A stretch of 64,000 nt of DNA, taken from assembly GCA_012845835.1 (NCBI GenBank), contig JABAKD010000021.1, positions 13,122,295 through 13,186,294 of the forward strand, read 5' to 3'. A program made the position numbers and the translations under genes. This DNA comes from Undaria pinnatifida (taxonomy: Eukaryota > Sar > Phaeophyceae > Laminariales > Alariaceae). The notes beneath the pieces were generated by a model. The model was not told the origin of the DNA. It saw only the letters and a program-made list of their open reading frames with translations, and did no database searches. Position 1 is the first letter of the stretch; each line of letters begins with the position of its first letter. This document shows, one piece after another, positions 53,901 to 62,659 of the stretch.

Positions 53901-55971
53901 TGTGACAATGTTATTTTTTCGACGTTTGCACCCCGAGCCGAAAGCGACGTTCAACGGCACTACCGCATCCCCATAGACCACCCCTACGTATTTCTGGTCC
54001 ACAACGGGACGCTGAGCGCAAAACACGAAATTTGATCATACTACACAAGTATGTAACATTTGAGATGCCAACGTAAAGCAACCTCCGACCCTGGTCCAAT
54101 TTTGCGACCATGACATCGAAGGCAACGTGACCATTCTCGAGAAATTACTTTTGTCGCGCATCGTGTTACGAAATGGAGGTGCTGCTGACTTTTATGTACG
54201 GCTAGAGGGGGAGACTAGAAGTGACACTCACAGCGTCTTCAAAGCGCCCATGGACTGGAACAGATCCGCAGGTATCGTTGTTAGGTCGTTGCGATTCATG
54301 CTTCTGCAAAAAATCATGAATCGCGTTGAGACCAGCGCGGGGAGTAGCATGAAGGTGGGGGAGCAGAAACGCCAGAGACATGTAAGCACGAGAAGAACGA
54401 TAGAGAGATAGGCGGCCGACGCTTGGTTCAACGAGACTGTTTTGTCGTTAGCCCACTGAAGACAATGTATACAAGTTGTCTAATTGCTCTGTCGTCCACT
54501 GGCTCCAGCAAATCACCCACTCCCGCTGTCTTCGTTTAACGAGGCCTGGTGTATTTGCAATCACGACATCACTTGTTGCGGCTGCAGAGAAAGAAGCAAT
54601 GCGGAATACCGAAATAACGATATCGACTTCGGCCATCTGAAGCAGGGACTGCTCAGGCGCAAAGGAAGGAGATGTACGTCGCGTGCCACAGGTTAATGTT
54701 TCCAAAACCGTTGCACGCGCTTCATGCATGAAGGATACGGACGCACTTGTATCCTACTTATGTCGCGATTTATTGCTAGAGAATCATATTCTCTAGAGGC
54801 ATTTTGTGCTGAACAAGATACACCTTACTAATTCCCAACGATATGACACGACGGCCTGTTGCTGTTGCGGTTGTGATTTCAACTACCCATGCTTCACAAG
54901 AAAACGTTTTAGAGTTACTCTCAGCTGCATTTGCAAACCTGTACGAAGAGTTGACACCCAATTTTTGTCATGTCGTTTGCATCTGTTGACCGGTTCCAAC
55001 ACAGCATGGATCGCTATTCTGCTTCGTCGCTTCTTACGATGTTCTGTGCCCGTGACAGCGACACCGTCACAATATCGTTGGCAGTGGAAACTGGCCACAA
55101 CCAAGACGTGATAACCCTCTCTCTTATTAGTGAACTGTTCAGCATTAGGGTAAGCTCGCTTAGAATCGTCGAAAAGAAAAGCCAGGTAAGAGGCAGTGAA
55201 CCCGCAGTTTGAATATTCTACCGCAACAAACCCACTCGAATGTTCCCAAAGACATTGCACGTTCTGGACCAATGCCGTCTTGACGAGACTCTTCAGTGTG
55301 ACACTGACCCGTCTCGAGGCTCTGTCTCCGTCCCAGAGTTGTAGAAGTGGCATCAAAGTGTCTGTTAAGATCATATGTGAGAAAGGAGGAACAAGTTGGT
55401 TTGAAAGTAGCATTTACGTGGCAAAACAATGGAAAAAGACGGGGACACGTACAGGGAGATGATGTCGCTGCGTCCATGAGCGTCAATACACGCCCTGAAG
55501 TCGGGGAGGTCCGCGTCGGTAATCCCGCAGTTATCGAAGGCCCTGCATTATAAAGCACGAATAGAAAATGAGGATGGTCGATGAGTTGCAAGATATATGT
55601 GTGTGGAATATTCCGGGAGCTGGTTGTACGGTTGCCCTTCGAGTAAGTAGCCTTGGCATTGAAGGGCATACCACGACAACTTAAAACTTGGGCACCCTGA
55701 CGATGAGCGTGATTTGCACTAGTGATCATCAGTACGCGTCGACGCTACGTCACCTACGTTATATCTATTTCGTTCCCCTCGTTAGAAAAGCCCTGGTTCA
55801 AGACATATCACTACTTTCCAGCGAAGAAAAGCTATGAAACACTGTCACTCACAAGAAAGTTTGGGGATCACATCCCGAGAGGCAGCTGTTGAGACCTAGA
55901 TCCGGATCAGGCAAGCAGGCAGGGTCACACGTGCATGTGTCGAAACAATGGTTTCGGTCAAACTTCATGCC
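35014..55971 (-). CDS. LRR / EGF-like / VWD-like multi-exon gene, 5' end not found
   Basis: Ten exons were joined by eye: 55853-55971, 55453-55542, 54232-54303, 52718-52792, 51865-51936, 40624-40695, 39603-39683, 38775-38977, 38319-38396 and 35014-35939. They total 1788 nt, or 595 codons plus stop. All nine junctions agree in phase, and all introns begin GT and end AG. Domain order: a Cys-rich cap (residues about 1-70), five LRRs (71-194), a Cys-containing linker (195-261), an EGF-like segment (262-288) and a VWD-like domain starting with CGDPHM at 296. The first exon lacks a convincing signal peptide, so at least one upstream exon is probably missing. No membrane segment is seen, so a secreted or wall-associated protein is likely. 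LRR proteins of this exon style in brown algae have been proposed as recognition molecules; that role is inference here. Confidence 0.85.
36850..37105. repeat. CCCGAC-rich degenerate island in the last intron
   Basis: Repeated variants of GACCCGACC, CGGGTCGGGTCG and ACCTGACCCG over about 250 bp. Similar islands lie at 37810-38140 and 43900-44000. No fixed period was found. These are intronic in the LRR gene. Confidence 0.6.
37810..38140. repeat. CCCGAC-rich degenerate island
   Basis: Second island with the same words in both orientations (GCGGGTCA, AACCCGACCCAAACCGACC, GGGTCATGACCC). Together with the island at 36.85 kb it brackets about 0.7 kb of ordinary sequence, so both could be ends of one decayed element. 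Confidence 0.55.
38319..38396 (-). CDS. LRR gene exon 9: EGF-like segment
   Basis: A 78-nt, symmetric phase-1 exon, acceptor ACAAACAG and donor GTAAGGGTT. It reads CTPASAVTCADGLTCASGAE and then GYTCS. The Cys spacing and the GYTC ending resemble an EGF module, and symmetric phase 1 is usual for such modules. With flanking cysteines from exons 8 and 10 a six-Cys set is possible. Confidence 0.7.
38775..38977 (-). CDS. LRR gene exon 8: Cys-containing linker
   Basis: A 203-nt exon from the acceptor GTGGATTTTAG to the donor GTGAGAACC, entering in phase 2 and leaving in phase 1, which converts the LRR phase to the EGF phase. It codes 67 whole residues, including SACTDDSSPSDCLTSTETC and ATLADPNGVC. 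No named domain was recognised. Support comes from the phase match on both sides (TT|G before, G|AG after) and the open frame. Confidence 0.65.
39603..39683 (-). CDS. LRR gene exon 7: LRR 5 (81 nt)
   Basis: An 81-nt exon, acceptor GAGCTGACAG and donor GTGAGTGGC, phase 2 at both ends. It codes YLNDNSLTTLPEGIFDGLGS and then NGDLLT, which carries three more codons than the 72-nt exons in its C-terminal half. The split codon CT|G with exon 6 gives Leu. Confidence 0.9.
40624..40695 (-). CDS. LRR gene exon 6: LRR 4 (72 nt)
   Basis: Exactly 72 nt, acceptor ACGTGCGTTAG and donor GTGAGTATC, phase 2 at both ends. It codes YLGSNKLTSLPPDIFADLGA and then MTS, the most canonical repeat of the set. The split codon with exon 5 is TT|A, again Leu. 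Confidence 0.92.
40696..44630. other. Proximal part of the 11.2 kb intron
   Basis: I searched the minus strand here for further LRR exons by donor and leucine pattern and found none. An (AT)n tract lies at about 42214-42232. Open frames on both strands are short and unrecognised. Confidence 0.55.
43900..44000. repeat. CCCGAC-rich degenerate island
   Basis: A third, shorter island inside the 11.2 kb intron, with GTCGGGGAGG, CGGGTCCCGTTCCCGTCCCG and CCGACCCGACC. It is much like the two islands at 36.9 and 37.9 kb. Confidence 0.55.
44630..47235 (+). repeat. Composite dispersed repeat, copy 3, interrupted
   Basis: Starts within the sub-repeat block (ATCACCTCCCATGTTGTAT), lacking the left block, and runs through CATCAAACACTCTAGAATAG, poly-C blocks and the end GATCTCACAGCTGGAGTGTA at about 47200-47219. 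A 1007-bp element splits it at 45306. It lies in the intron between LRR exons 5 and 6 and is followed at once by copy 4. Confidence 0.8.
45307..46313. mobile_element. Tc1/mariner-type non-autonomous element, 1007 bp, TA duplication
   Basis: The left end begins CAGTCGTCCCCGCTTTAAAG. The right end, read in reverse complement, begins CAGTCGACCCCGCTTTGAAG. Matching continues into GACAC, about 25 bp in all. TA flanks it on both sides (45305-45306 and 46314-46315). Copies of the host repeat at 25.15, 49.40, 49.69 and 60.05 kb read CCCCACC, then A/T-rich bases, then GAAATCCGCCA without the element, giving natural empty sites. TA duplication and CAGT ends fit the Tc1/mariner/pogo group. No transposase motif is visible inside, so it is non-autonomous. 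CCCGCTTTA-type words recur just inside the right end. Confidence 0.85.
47268..50560 (+). repeat. Composite dispersed repeat, copy 4 (longest)
   Basis: The fullest copy: left block (GTTCCTGACCGTCGGTATAC at 47291), several ACATCGCAT-type sub-repeats, the CATCTAACATCAAACCTT segment, and poly-C blocks. Two tandem ~290 bp units each start with GATCTCACAGCCGAAGTGTA (49309 and 49596). It ends GATCTCACAGCTGGAGTGTA near 50524-50543. C runs of 10-20 or more occur near 48966, 49067, 49200, 49490, 49650, 49785, 49888, 50105 and 50133. Proline-rich frames read through these runs are artefacts. Confidence 0.85.
50560..51864. other. Distal part of the 11.2 kb intron, no gene seen
   Basis: Intron sequence between composite repeat copy 4 and LRR exon 5. 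A GTAAG-type donor with an open minus-strand frame at about 50885-50965 was considered, but it has no LRR pattern and does not match the chain. Confidence 0.5.
51865..51936 (-). CDS. LRR gene exon 5: LRR 3 (72 nt)
   Basis: Exactly 72 nt, acceptor CTTCCTCAG and donor GTAAGTGCC, phase 2 at both ends. It codes DLDIGLLESVEAGLFDNMGS and then LHT. The usual Asn of the LRR core is replaced (IGLLESV), so this repeat is somewhat divergent. It is followed by the 11.2 kb intron. Confidence 0.88.
52718..52792 (-). CDS. LRR gene exon 4: LRR 2 (75 nt)
   Basis: A 75-nt exon after GCGCCTGGCAG, ending at the donor GTGAGTGAA, phase 2 to phase 2. It codes NNNKLSTIDVDAFSPFASSL, a slightly longer repeat with one extra residue before the final Leu. 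Both split codons restore Leu (CT|G and TT|G). Confidence 0.85.
54232..54303 (-). CDS. LRR gene exon 3: LRR 1 (72 nt)
   Basis: Exactly 72 nt between the acceptor TTTTTGCAG and the donor GTGAGTGTC, phase 2 to phase 2. It codes one complete LRR, NRNDLTTIPADLFQSMGALK plus junction residues, with the Leu, Ile, Phe and Leu spacing of a 24-residue repeat. Confidence 0.9.
55453..55542 (-). CDS. LRR gene exon 2: LRR N-terminal cap
   Basis: This 90-nt exon starts after TTATAATGCAG and ends at the donor GTACGTGTC, both in phase 2. It reads AFDNCGITDADLPDFRACID followed by AHGRSDIIS. The two cysteines and the DADLP motif fit the segment that leads into the first LRR, and the split codon CT|A gives Leu. 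Confidence 0.85.
55853..55971 (-). CDS. LRR gene exon 1 of model: Cys-rich N-terminal segment
   Basis: This 119-nt exon opens after GCGCACAG and ends phase 2 at the donor GTGAGTGAC. Six cysteines sit in CFDTCTCDPAC and NSCLSGCDPQ, a pattern that suits a disulphide cap before LRRs. Its last codon is split TT|G, giving Leu with the next exon. It contains a Met codon near its start but no hydrophobic leader, so the true start is probably further upstream. The 5' acceptor is the least certain of the model. Confidence 0.6.
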
Positions 55972-58830
55972 CTGTGCGCATCAGCATGTGACATTATATT
56001 GTTTGCTTCTCCGTCGGGGGATCCGTGCGATTAATGCACACCCTGAAATACCTCGCACAGGTTGTGTCCGCCAGCAGGGGCGCTTAAAACATGGGGGGGA
56101 AGAAAAGGAAAAAATGAGAGGGGCAGACATCTAGCTGGGTCGGTCTACTTCGATCTGCTGACACACCCAGCACTAACCCTGACTCGCTTGTGCTCGACCT
56201 GGTCTTGCTACCCAACTTGTGAGATCTACTCTAGACAGTGAGGGCGGAAGAGGCACCAGGTGGCCTTTTTTTACGCCCACGCCAAAAACCGCATTCCCAG
56301 ACCCAAACAGAAACATGCCCAACTTACCTCGTACAATGAACCATGGCCTGCCTATCGCAACATTTACGGAGCAGACCGTTACTTTTTTCGCCAAGATAAT
56401 ATCCCTTATTGGTTCCTTCTCCGATGGGAGATAGGTTCAGCCAGTACACCCTACATCCTAACACCAACGCGAGAAGGTCATGTGCGCCAGCACGGCTGTT
56501 TAAAAATATGTGTTGTTGGTGTGTCAGTTTCAAATCGTATATTTGTTGTCCTAGGCTCGGAAGGGTCGCAGTACAAATATTTTCTTCTATCGAACTTTCT
56601 CGTGTAGCATTAATACAAGATCAAAATTGAAGGACATGCGGTAAACACAAGACGACTTGGACATTGTTTCTTACCGCTTACTGCGATACAGACAGATGCC
56701 CCCAACGAGGCCGTAAGCGTCTTGGTCAACCGCACCATCGTGAGCCGGGCGTTCGACGCTCAGTTGTGATTCCCTGGAAAGTGCTGTATCTGCCACGCAA
56801 CAAAACCGCACCGGACACCCGCACCCACCGTGCACGTCAACACGCCCGTTAGGACCCACGCGAACGAACAAAAGTAAAAACCTTTCGTCAACGCTGAACA
56901 GCCAATGCATCACAAGTTACTCATTCTACGTCGAAGGGGCACTGTTCATCATCTGAGGTACCTCACAGCAGTTGAGGAGCCCCATACCTCTCGAGGCCAA
57001 GATACAGGTTGTTGTGCAACCTAAAGTGCAGCCCGATGAACAAATCCCATTGACAACAGCCTCCGGTATTCTACACAAAACGATCAGTTTCAACAAGTGA
57101 AACTAATGTCTTCATCGTAGCACGCGTCGAATAAACTACTACATACAAGTAGTGTTTTTGGGGGGAACAAGAATAGGCAGCAAACGTGTGAAAAAAACAT
57201 ACACAATCCTAAAAACAATACAAGCAAGCGGTCGACAGGCGGCACGGAATGGACGTATCCGCCGGCGGACGTAAAATCGGTGCCCAGCGCAAAAATATAC
57301 AACCACTTCTGCATTTACTAGGATGCCGGACTCATAAAAAGTGAGTAAGGAGCTTATACTAAAAAAATAAAATATTTTCAACATATGCTGGCCAAACAGT
57401 ATACTAAACTATTTCCACAATCCGCGATTGCCAGATGTAGAGCAGCAGCACTTGACGCTCGATCAAGAACGGCACCGCGAGCGACACGTTTGACTTCGGT
57501 CGGTGATAAATGTTGCATGACACTGGCACCTGCCGAATCTTGTCCGAACATCAACCGACGTGTGTCTTCTTGGCGTGACGAGTGGTATGATAATAGTTAT
57601 CGCTTTGATTGTGCAAAAATAGCATCGTGGTCAACCGGGTTCTGTCTGTGAATAGGCTGTCAACACATTGGTTGTGTGGAGGTTGTCTTCTATCCGAACA
57701 GAGATGCAGAGGTTTCACCGAAGTGTCTGCTAACATCACTTGTGATCCGGAGTATGAAAACAAGGTTTTAAAAAGGGCGCTTGAGGACAAAGATGGAGGC
57801 GAGAGGAAAGAAGGGATGGAAGAGAGAGCGGTTATCGCGAGTTTCATGACCACTTGATCATCACGGAACAATTCTCGTGGTCCGGTAAGATACCGGGACA
57901 ACGAGACCACCTTATCATACCCGAATTTAGGTTTACATTCTAGGCTGTGGTCATCTTATTCGTGCGAATAGACTGCTCGAATAGGCTGCGCATTATTTTG
58001 ATTTGGATATAATTTCATACTCTTAAGCCACTAACTCAAAATCGTTGAAAGGTAGCACTATTAGTGACGGAAAATGTCCACATCGGCCAGACATGTCCTC
58101 TAGTCCGAGAACCACCCTCCCCCCCCCCCGACACTTAATTAATGCGGGTTGTACAGGAGACCAAATATATCTTCTGCGCTTGGTCTGAAGGTAAGGCTGC
58201 TCACTAGAGTTTGTTCAAGACCAGTGCAAGCAGGAAACACTCGCTTCTTACACGTACACATCATACAGTTCTTATAGAAATATCGTTTTTTGATAATGTG
58301 TTACCGGTGGGCGCAGGTTGACATTCATGTCTTTGAATTTCAGGGATATCTCAATGACAATTATTTTGAATAAATGAAAAAGTGACTTCCGCTACGGCAA
58401 CAAACGTTCTTTCGAATTCGTTGACCCCGGCCTCTCCCCTCCCCAAGAATGGTTATCGGACGACGAAGGAGAAGGCGGCAACATGCTTATGTTCCGAGCA
58501 CACATGAGGTCGTCACTTGCTCGATCCGGATACGCAACGCAATAGATTTGTGGTACATTTAAAACCAGCCGAATTCCGTAGTGAGTGGCGGGTGGCGGGG
58601 AGCTGAATTGCGATTCAACTCCGTGCATCTTTTGCACAACGGATCCGTTGGTGTACTTTGCCTTCCAACACAGTCACGATTGATAACGAATCAATCTCGA
58701 TTTTGACCGTGCATCAAGTCATTAACCTGTGCCAGCAACGATCTGCATGTTTTATGCAACTATCACATGTGTGTCGTTTGCCAAATATCTAAATTAGGTA
58801 TATATATATACCTTTGCGGTAGGCGACACT
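55972..58830. other. Region upstream of the LRR gene model
   Basis: The missing 5' exon with the signal peptide, and the promoter, should lie here or further right. Minus-strand frames with a Met and a hydrophobic stretch exist, for example MLKIFYFFSISSLLTF near 57384, but none could be joined with confidence. No repeat or second gene was identified. Confidence 0.45.
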
Positions 58831-60465
58831 TCTGTTTATAGTGTGCAGGGTATTTGGTCTTACCGTATACATGATCGCCTCTTGCCCTGTGCCCACCGGA
58901 GTAACAAACGCGCTCCCAACGAAGGAAAAAAATATATTATTGCTGTAAAAAACCCTACCAACCCACCACGTAAGGTTTTTCGTACATACCGTCTGCATGA
59001 TCGCCTCCCCACCTATGCCAAGCGAGGTATAACTAACGAGGTAACGTGATTGAGCGCGTGTACAACAAGTACGACTAATGAGGTAACGTAATTAAGCACA
59101 TGTATACCAAGCGTTCCTTCAAAACAGGCGATTTGCATCCTTCCTTCTAATGCTCAATGGCGGAGACGGCACATGGCCACATACATCACCTCGCATGCTG
59201 TATTTGGCAATATGATCTCTCTCGTATAATTAGCGATGTCGATAATAATGGTAAATGTATAATGATGGTGACAAACAGTGCATGACCACATCACCTCGCC
59301 TGTTTCATTTGACAATACGTATCTCTTTCTTATAATTACCAATAACAGAAAATAATGGTACCTACAAATATTCTATAAAAATATTCTAGCTTTCGATCCA
59401 TGTATCACACAACGACAAATTATGAACATTAAACACGTTATTTACTACACTTAAAAACTAGGTTGCATGCTGCATCTAACATCAAACCTTCTAGAATAGT
59501 CAACATCACAAGCCAGATTATATAAAGGGATGTCTTATTCCTTTAATTGTCAGGTTTGTCCACTTCTTTGAGGATTTATTAGTCTCCGGGCACATATTGA
59601 AATGTCCCGCCCCCCGCCCCCCCCCTCCCCTACCCCTTCACTGACCCCTCTTTTTCATATAAATCCCCAACCCTTCCCCCCTTGCCCCTCCGTCCCCCGA
59701 TTCACCCCCCCCTCCCCTTCCGCGGAGTCTGTCCAAACGCCCCACTCACAATCAAAATCGGCTTGAGTAATAAACACCTATGCGCAGTTGATATCACGTC
59801 ATTATTTTTCTGACCATCCATGACGAAGTTTTTAATCTTCCCCCCCCAACACCCCCCCACCCCCCCCTCTCCAACGCCCTATTTTCCGACCACCTGCACG
59901 ATCGCCTAGACCTAGCACCACGCGTATAACAAGCTGCTACATATATTCGACCTCACAGCTGAAGTGTATTTGAATAATATCTGTGACCTAAACCTCCTAA
60001 AAAATCCTCCCCCTCCCACCCTCCCCCCCTCTTGCTCTCCCTTACTCAAACGCCCCACCAAATATCGAAATCCGCCACATTAATCAACACTTCACGCACA
60101 GGATATCACCTTATTATCTTTCGAGAGCCATCCATGGCGCTGTGTTCCCCCCCCCCCCCCGGCCCCCCTCCCCCCCCCCTCCAAACCCGCTCGCCTTTGA
60201 TTAAAACCAGGCCCCCTTTTCCTTCACAGCTGTCAGATTTTGTCCGCCTCAGAAACGGGTTTTAGAGTTTCCGCGCACAGACTGACTAAAATTATCCTGT
60301 TGACCCTGATAGCTACACTGAAGTTGTAATGGCAGTGAGTCGCCGACCTATATCCTTAATGAGGACACACAACCCGTATTGCGCGCGATCGGAGTATCAC
60401 ACACAGCTTGCAAAGATGAGTTTGGGCAAAATATTTGATCTCACAGCTGGAGTGTATTTTTTTTT
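58830..60465 (+). repeat. Composite dispersed repeat, copy 5
   Basis: Runs from the sub-repeat block (GTCTGCATGATCGCCTCCCC near 58991) through CATCTAACATCAAACCTT, poly-C blocks and the GAAGTGTATTTGAATAATAT unit near 59961, to GATCTCACAGCTGGAGTGTA at about 60438-60457. It lacks the left block seen in copies 2 and 4. Confidence 0.8.
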
Positions 60466-60469
60466 TTTC

Positions 60470-61130
60470 GAATATACCACAGACAAAAAACAACTGCTCT
60501 GTCCGTGGGCTTTCAACATCTAACTCGGCTATAAAAATTGTTTGCAACAGTCCTATCAAGTATCTGCCGTGTTAGTGCTTGCATAATCTCATGCGGTCAT
60601 GCGATAACACGAAATGATTTGTCCTTTGAGATAGCATCAAAGTGTAACGAAATGAACTCATATCGATTTCTCTCTCCCTTCGACCTTGAAAATTATGCTT
60701 TAAATATTGGGCATCCGCACGTGACACGCAGGTAGAAAATATCTTTCATCTTCGTACCTCGGAACCATCACCACCATGACCCCCTCTCCCCGCTAGCACA
60801 CACGCACACCGCCCCCCCCGGTCCCCGTCGCTTAACCGAAAAATGAGTCTGCTAGATGATAAACGATACGAGACATGTATATGATATCACCTCTTTACCT
60901 TTTTAGCCATCAATGCCGTAGCCCCACTTATTAACCTCTCCGCCCCCTTCCCCCCCAAAAGAAAACTATGCGCCAGACAAGAGGCTGCCAGCTATTGTTG
61001 ATAGGGCTATATGAAAAAAAGAACAAAAGGGCAGGCTGGAAAAAAACGGGATAACGTTTTAGAAAATATGAACGGAGTTTCAAGTAGAAGCAGGAAGAAG
61101 TACTGTCCACAGAGTGGTGTGACGTACAAT
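60470..61130. other. No supported gene
   Basis: Unique-looking A/T-rich sequence with small C-rich patches near 60800 and 60940. Nothing could be named. Confidence 0.5.
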
Positions 61131-61658
61131 ACAGAAGTCACATTTGTAGAATTTTTTCGAGAGCAATTATGACGCCCTCAGTATATGTACTGCTGTCCGA
61201 AAAAACTGTCAAAAGTTTTAAACAATTCGAAGATCGGTTACGACGGCCGAAATGCTTACAATTGAATACATCTTCTTGTTGTAGATTTCAAAGAAAGATT
61301 ACGACGCCAATAAAGTGCAGAACAGCAATCAAAATTTGTCAGAAAAATGCAAATCCGGATGACAAATTCGATTAGGACGCCCGTAAATGCGTGACGGTGG
61401 AAATTCTATGCGAAAGTTAAAATTCTAATATTTAGGGCTCCGGTAAAATGCGATGAGGCGAAACGTTCTCAATCACAAACAAAAAATATAGCGGAAATAT
61501 CGATTATGACGGTTGTGGTTAAATTCGTCGAGTCCGGAAAATCTCCATGTCAGGAATTGAAAAATTTGCCACAAGATTCGAGTCGGACGCCATTAAACTG
61601 CGTTAGCGATCTTCTGTAAAATGCGTCAAGTAAGGCCGAAAATGTTTAATACAGAAAC

Positions 61659-62326
61659 AACAGAGTTTTCAGAAAAATGGGAACGGAGCCTAAAATGAGA
61701 ACCAAGCGTCATCTTCCGAACCATGTGGTGTATCAAAGAACCGAAATGATCCTGCGAAAGACCCAGGCTACGGTAGGGGGGTCCCCTTTTGGGCCTTTTA
61801 TTTCAGTGGCTAGGGGTCACTCGCGCGAGCAACCCCTTTGTTCCTATGCAATCTTACGTTTTCTTTATGTTTTACATTGACGAAATCAATCCGCAATGCA
61901 AAGGTGATCTAAGCTGCGGCAAACCAAGTTCCTAAACCATTCTCATCCGTAGGGTACAGAGCTACTCGTGCGAGTGGCTCAAACACACCAGTGAAAATGG
62001 GGGTACCCCCCCTATCGTAGCCTTGGTCGAAACCCCTTGGCCAGCCCTGTGAGGGGAGCTTGTCAGGACGGTCGTGCTCCATCTTATGCCTCCGGGTGGG
62101 CGCAAAAAGCGATATACGCTGGCTCTATGGTGATTTCTCTAGATGCTGGCTACCGAGGCGATGCCGAGGACTTCCAGCCTGAGTGACAGCTCATTCAAAG
62201 GCTGCTGTACAGCCCCACAGGGCTGTCATTTTTTTTTTTTCGAGTTTTACACAATTGGTTTGCTTTCTGAAAAAAACCGTCTGTTCTCATTTTAGGCTCC
62301 GTTCCCATTTTTCTGAAAACTCTGTT
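61659..62326. mobile_element. MITE-like element, second copy, 668 bp with nested insert
   Basis: Same family as 13145-13538, opposite internal orientation, with the same inverted ends beginning AACAGAGTTTTCAG. It is flanked by AAAC at 61655-61658 and 62327-62330, a different 4-bp duplication from the first copy. Removing the nested 269-bp element and its 4-bp duplication leaves 395 bp, against 394 bp in the first copy. It sits in the ~70 bp array. Confidence 0.92.
61760..62028. mobile_element. Nested 269-bp MITE-like element, GAAA duplication
   Basis: Inserted in the 668-bp element. Left end GACCCAGGCTACGGTAGGGG. Right end in reverse complement GACCAAGGCTACGATAGGGG. GAAA is present on both sides (61756-61759 and 62029-62032), and the copy at 13.4 kb reads CTGCGAAACCCC with a single GAAA, the empty site. 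Short palindromic words such as ACTCGCGCGAG and ACTCGTGCGAG lie inside. No coding capacity. Confidence 0.9.
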
Positions 62327-62659
62327 AAACTCAAAATTCTAGGCCAACACTCTACTAGGACGCCTGCAAAATGCGTCTAGGCCGAAATATTCTCAGTCAG
62401 AATGTAGAAAATCTGGCAATAAGTACCCCCGTAAATTGGGATAGGGATAAAACGTTTTTTGTACTCGGAAAATTGAAATTTTGCGGAAATATTAATCATG
62501 ACGCCTAGAAAAAAGTGAAGGTCAAAATATCATCAAAAAAGAAAATTGGGAAATGTGGCAAAAAAATCGAGTAGGATGCTTGTGAAATGCGTGAATCTGA
62601 AAAATTTATTCGCCAGAAAATTGAAAATCTCGCCGAAAAAAATGGTGGGCACACCTTGA

